NCBI GenBank assembly: GCA_945889565.1
Contig: CAMDBZ010000084.1
Location: 1 to 7,540 of the forward strand
Direction of reading: 5' to 3'
DNA: 7,540 nt
Origin: Thermoflexus hugenholtzii JAD2
GTDB lineage: Bacteria > Chloroflexota > Dehalococcoidia > UBA2979
Both the position numbers and the translations under genes were made by a program. The notes under the pieces were generated by a model that saw only the letters and a program-made list of their open reading frames with translations, was not told where the DNA came from and searched no databases. Every line of letters begins with the position of its first letter. Position 1 is the stretch's first letter. This document shows positions 4,960 through 7,540 of the stretch, piece by piece.

Positions 4960-5418
4960 ATGTACGAGCGAATCCTGCTCCTCGACGACGGGTCGCCGGT
5001 CGCCCGCAGCGCGATTGCGCACGCGGTCGCGCTGGCCGTGCCCGGCGCGTCGGCGGTGCTCGTGCTGCGGGTATCGCGCGCCGCCGGCGAGCACCCGGAG
5101 CAGCTCACCGCGGACTCGTGGGGCGACCGTGTGCGGGCGGGCACGGCTGCTGCGGCAAGCGAGCCGCAGCTCGAGGCCGACCCGCCGCTCAGCGAGGTCA
5201 CTGCCGCGCTCCGGGAGGCAGGCGTGCGCGCCGTCGGCAGCCTCGTCGTGCAGGACGCCGACGTGGGGGCCGCGATCCTGGAGGTCGCGCGCAGGCTCGG
5301 CTGCGACTTGATCGTGATGTCGACGCACGGACTGACCGGAGTTCGGCGCGCCGTACTCGGATCCGTCGCCGATCACGTCGTCCGTCACGCGGGGGTGCCG
5401 GTCTTGCTCGGCCGCTAG
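4960..5418 (+). CDS. Universal stress protein (UspA family)
   Basis: A 152-residue single-domain Usp. It begins with the beta-strand and loop MYERILLLDDGSPVARSAIA (1-20) and ends with the nucleotide-binding motif STHGLTGVRRAVLGSVADHV (121-140) and VRHAGVPVLL. The HG-x9-GS part of the family's G-x2-G-x9-G(S/T) motif is intact, and Ser121 replaces the first Gly, a frequent variant. The middle (residues 42-75) is a longer, acidic, Ala-rich segment. Such ATP-binding proteins are cytoplasmic, form dimers and are induced by stress or growth arrest; the target is unknown. I place the start at ATG 4960 because the homology begins there; an in-frame ATG at 4897 would add a Pro/Arg-rich tail lying over the divergent promoter. 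The gene diverges from the metal operon with about 120 nt between starts, so both may share control. Confidence 0.9.
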   Translation: MYERILLLDDGSPVARSAIAHAVALAVPGASAVLVLRVSRAAGEHPEQLTADSWGDRVRAGTAAAASEPQLEADPPLSEVTAALREAGVRAVGSLVVQDADVGAAILEVARRLGCDLIVMSTHGLTGVRRAVLGSVADHVVRHAGVPVLLGR

Positions 5419-5442
5419 CAGCGGGCAAGCGGTGGAGCAGCG

Positions 5443-6084
5443 TCAGCCCGCGCGTCGCTCGCCGCGCAGCACCCACCAGACGAGCGGCGCCCCCGCCACG
5501 GCGAGCAGCACCAGGCCGAGCAGGATCGCGCGTTGCAGGTTGGTGGCCAGCGCGTCGCCGGCGGCCACCAGCGCAAACACCGGCAGCGCCATTCCCACGG
5601 CGGTGGCGATGGCAAACGACTGCCAGCGCATCGGCGTCAGGCCCGCGACGTAGCTCACCCAGTCGAAGTTGAAGGCCGGCACGAGTCGCATCACGAGGAT
5701 CGCGCGCGCCCCGGAGCGCGTCGCGAGCGCGTCCAGCCGCTCGAGCGTCTCACCCGGCACGTAGCGCGCGACGAGCGGCCGCCCGAACCGGCGCGCGAGG
5801 AAGAAGCAGGCAAGCGCCCCCACCTCCGCGCCCAGCAGCGAGTAGAACGTGCCCCACCAGATGCCGAACGCGAGACCAGCCGCCAGCCCGAACGGCACCG
5901 AAGGCAACGGCGCGACCACGGTAGCGACCGCGAGCGCCAACACGAACACGACCGGCCCGAGCACCCCGAACGAGCGAATCCACGTGCGCACCGCATCGGG
6001 CGAGAAATCGATGAACGTGCTGAGCGCGCGTTCCGTGGCCACCGACAGCACGAGGCTGGCGAGCGCGAGCGCGATGATGATCAA
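5443..6084 (-). CDS. TVP38/TMEM64 family (VTT/DedA-superfamily) membrane protein
   Basis: A 213-residue inner-membrane protein. After an N-terminal helix (1-16) comes GPVVFVLALAVATVVAPLPS (43-62), then the VTT-domain core PFGLAAGLAFGIWWGTFYSL (64-83) with LGAEVGALACFFLARRFGR (84-102). The re-entrant motif ILVMRLVPAFNFDWVSYVAG (129-148) contains the conserved R-x-x-P (Arg133, Pro136). A final helix lies at about 186-205, followed by a basic tail. DedA-superfamily members take part in lipid scrambling and proton-dependent envelope homeostasis; the specific substrate here is unknown. The start is TTG 6084 with GGTGA 6 nt upstream; a TGA three codons before it rules out a longer frame from ATG or GTG. 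The stop lies 24 nt from that of the convergent stress protein gene. Confidence 0.88.
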   Translation of the reverse strand: MIIIALALASLVLSVATERALSTFIDFSPDAVRTWIRSFGVLGPVVFVLALAVATVVAPLPSVPFGLAAGLAFGIWWGTFYSLLGAEVGALACFFLARRFGRPLVARYVPGETLERLDALATRSGARAILVMRLVPAFNFDWVSYVAGLTPMRWQSFAIATAVGMALPVFALVAAGDALATNLQRAILLGLVLLAVAGAPLVWWVLRGERRAG

Positions 6085-6120
6085 CGCCAGTCACCGGCTC
6101 ACACGGGGCAGCGCGCTACC

Positions 6121-6159
6121 TCAGATCTCGTGCGCCGGCGGAGGCGATGGCGTGATCAT
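6121..6159 (-). other. Possible upstream leader ORF, 12 codons, proline-rich
   Basis: On the minus strand ATG at 6159, preceded by GGAGGT with a 4-nt gap, opens MITPSPPPAHEI followed by TGA. It ends 36 nt before the TTG start of the TVP38-like gene. It contains a Pro-Ser-Pro-Pro-Pro run, a kind of sequence that slows ribosomes lacking EF-P. Its ribosome site lies within the hairpin at 6138-6170. Such a short frame could be chance. Confidence 0.25.
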
Positions 6160-6170
6160 CGCACCTCCGC
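6138..6170. other. Imperfect hairpin in the divergent spacer
   Basis: GCGGAG pairs with CTCCGC (6138-6143 / 6165-6170) and GCGATG pairs with CATCGC (6144-6149 / 6157-6162), leaving a 2-nt bulge and a 7-nt loop. In a minus-strand transcript the GGAGG in this stem would be masked by CCTCC. Confidence 0.5.
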
Positions 6171-6178
6171 GGCGCGAG

Positions 6179-6231
6179 CGGACGCCGCGCGCTCGGCGGG
6201 CGCACGAACAGTTGCGGTCGCGCGGCGTCCG
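6179..6231. repeat. 13-bp perfect inverted repeat between the TVP38-like gene and comEC
   Basis: CGGACGCCGCGCG (6179-6191) and CGCGCGGCGTCCG (6219-6231) are exact reverse complements separated by 27 nt. No T-run follows on either strand, and both neighbouring genes point away from the repeat, so an ordinary terminator is unlikely. It may be a leader structure, a binding site or a small mobile palindromic unit. Confidence 0.65.
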
Positions 6232-6278
6232 GCGCCCCGCCTCGCGCTCGCGGGCATGCTCGGGTGGCGCGCGTGCGG

Positions 6279-6284
6279 TACCGT
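6279..6284 (+). promoter_or_regulatory. Possible -10 box for comEC
   Basis: TACCGT fits TAnnnT and lies 45 nt before the comEC ATG, inside the palindrome CGGTACCG (6277-6284). No -35 was found. Weak evidence only. Confidence 0.2.
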
Positions 6285-6328
6285 CACGCTACCCACGGCA
6301 GGTACGGCGGCCCACGCCGAGCGAGGCC

Positions 6329-7540
6329 ATGACGAGCGAACGACCGACGCTGCCGGGAGCGGGGCCACCGACCGCGGTGCAACCGCGTGGCGCGTGGCCG
6401 GCGCTGCCACTGCTCGCGGCCGCCAGCGCCGCGGGCACGCTCGCGGGGGCAGCGCTCGGCGGATCGTGGCCCGTGACGCTGGTCGTCGGCGGCCTCGCCG
6501 CCACGGCGGCGGCGCTGCGGGCGGGCGCAGGGGTGCGCTGGCTCGGCGTGCTCGCGCTCGCGGTCGCGCTGGCGGCGGTCGGCCACGCGCGCTACGCGCA
6601 GGCGACCACGCAGCGAATTGCGGTGACCGCGGCGCTCGCCGGCACGCACCTCGTGACGGGCGTCGTCGAGGACGAGCCCGCGCTGCGCGGCGTCACGTCG
6701 ACGGTCGCGCTTACCGTCGAGCGCGTGGACGGGCGCGCCGCAGGCGGGCGCGTGCGCCTGCTGCTGCCCGCGCCGCGCGAGCCGTTGCGCCCGGGCGACC
6801 GCATCGAGTTCGCGGGGCGCGTGCAGGTGGCGCCAGGCCGCAGCGTCGCGACGGCGGCGTACCCGGCGCGCTGGGCGCTGCTGGAGCGCGACGCCGGCGG
6901 CTGGTGGCGCGACGCCTTGCGCGACGCGCGCCGCTGGAGCGAGGCGCGCATCGCGCGGGCGCTGCCGGAGCCCGCGTCGGCGCTCGCCGCGGGCATGCTG
7001 CTGGGCGCGCAGCGGCCGCTGCCGGAAGCGCTGGCGCGCGATCTGCGCGCGACCGGCACGACGCACCTCGTGGTGGCGTCGGGGCAGAACGTCGCGCTGC
7101 TGCTGGGCAGCGCGGTGGCGCTGCTGGCGATCGTGGTGCCGCGTCGCCGCGCTGCCCTCGCCACGCTCGTGCTACTGCCGTGCTACGTGGTGATCGCGGG
7201 CGGGGAGCCGCCGGTGGTGCGGGCCGCGCTGATGGCCGTCGGTGTCGTGGCGGCCGGGCTGGGCGGGCGGCGCACGCCGGGAGCGGTGTTCCTCGCGTAC
7301 GCGGCGGGGGCGATGCTGGCGTTCGACCCGCTGCTGGCGGCCGATCGCTCGTTCCAGCTGAGCCTTGCCGCGACCGCGGGCGTGCTGCTGGTCGCGCCGC
7401 CGCTGCGCGACGCGCTGATCGGGGTCGCGCGTGCCGAGCGGCGGCCGCTGCGCGCGGCCACGTGCGAGCTCACTGCGGTCGCGCTCGGCGCGGCGCTTGC
7501 GGTGGCGCCGGTGCAGGCGGCGGCCTTCGGCGAGTTGTCG
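6329..7540 (+). CDS. comEC: ComEC/Rec2-family DNA-uptake channel protein (partial, 3' end outside window)
   Basis: The first 404 residues of a large polytopic membrane protein that carries single-stranded DNA across the membrane in natural transformation. Order: a hydrophilic start (1-22); three hydrophobic helices (about 24-45, 47-65, 70-88); an OB-like extracytoplasmic segment (THLVTGVVEDEP, 106-117, to RPGDRIEFAGRVQVAP, 154-169), matching the N-terminal DUF4131 region; then the Competence domain from ALPEPASALAAGMLLGAQRP (211-230), with TGTTHLVVASGQNVALLLG (242-260), EPPVVRAALMAVG (293-305) and RSFQLSLAATAG (340-351). These match conserved blocks of the family. The usual SGLHV is SGQNV here. 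Complete ComEC proteins are about 500-800 residues, so the rest of the channel and any beta-lactamase-like domain lie beyond the window. ATG 6329 has only a close GAGG (2-nt gap); the frame is open upstream, so the start is moderately certain. Confidence 0.88.
   Translation, partial: MTSERPTLPGAGPPTAVQPRGAWPALPLLAAASAAGTLAGAALGGSWPVTLVVGGLAATAAALRAGAGVRWLGVLALAVALAAVGHARYAQATTQRIAVTAALAGTHLVTGVVEDEPALRGVTSTVALTVERVDGRAAGGRVRLLLPAPREPLRPGDRIEFAGRVQVAPGRSVATAAYPARWALLERDAGGWWRDALRDARRWSEARIARALPEPASALAAGMLLGAQRPLPEALARDLRATGTTHLVVASGQNVALLLGSAVALLAIVVPRRRAALATLVLLPCYVVIAGGEPPVVRAALMAVGVVAAGLGGRRTPGAVFLAYAAGAMLAFDPLLAADRSFQLSLAATAGVLLVAPPLRDALIGVARAERRPLRAATCELTAVALGAALAVAPVQAAAFGELS

Noticed and set aside
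5421..5451. GCGGGC/GCCCGC hairpin between the stress gene and the TVP38-like gene
   Set aside because: Only 6 bp with a 19-nt loop and no T-run; it may help termination but is too weak to call.
6156..6410. Minus-strand 84-codon frame ending at 6156 next to the mini-ORF
   Set aside because: It starts inside the comEC coding region on the opposite strand and has the Ala/Arg/Ser bias of an antisense shadow.
1..7540. CRISPR arrays, tRNA or rRNA genes, insertion sequences
   Set aside because: No regularly spaced repeats, cloverleaf or rRNA-like sequence, or transposase was seen on either strand.

Overview
The window is high-GC bacterial chromosome. GTG and TTG starts, promoters that look like an extended or isolated -10 box (TAnnnT), one probably leaderless gene and almost total G/C at third codon positions suggest a high-GC actinobacterial lineage (Thermoleophilia-like) or a Chloroflexota relative. 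No ribosomal or other marker gene is present to settle this. Most genes belong to known families. I do not see an obvious new multi-gene system. The most unusual parts are a decaying gene remnant, an altered crotonase active site and the regulatory spacers.

Layout: (1) 1-221, minus: the start of a small SHOCT-type membrane protein, cut by the window edge, with a small inverted repeat just upstream. (2) About 280-521, minus: a gene remnant whose two coding-like pieces lie in different frames, joined at a repeated palindromic 13-mer. (3) 522-836: a gene-free spacer with a likely extended -10 promoter. (4) 837-1655, plus: a stand-alone crotonase-fold acyl-CoA enzyme, followed by a 12-bp GNRA-loop hairpin that also lies downstream of the convergent operon.

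(5) 4840-1799, minus: a tightly packed five-gene operon. In transcription order it holds a Fur-family regulator, CbiM (substrate-binding membrane component), a two-helix PDGLE protein (the CbiN/NikN-like partner), CbiQ (coupling membrane protein) and CbiO (ATPase). Together they form an energy-coupling-factor importer for cobalt or nickel, with its probable metal sensor as the first gene. A perfect 12-bp palindrome between the regulator's -10 box and its ribosome binding site is the best operator candidate. No cobalamin synthesis, urease or hydrogenase gene is in view to decide which metal is carried.

(6) 4960-5418, plus: a universal stress protein diverging from the metal operon, probably expressed from a leaderless transcript. 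(7) 5443-6084, minus: a TVP38/TMEM64 (VTT, DedA-superfamily) membrane protein, convergent with the stress protein gene. (8) 6085-6328: a divergent spacer with two substantial hairpins and a tiny proline-rich reading frame. (9) 6329-7540, plus: the first 404 codons of a ComEC/Rec2 DNA-uptake channel, cut by the window end.
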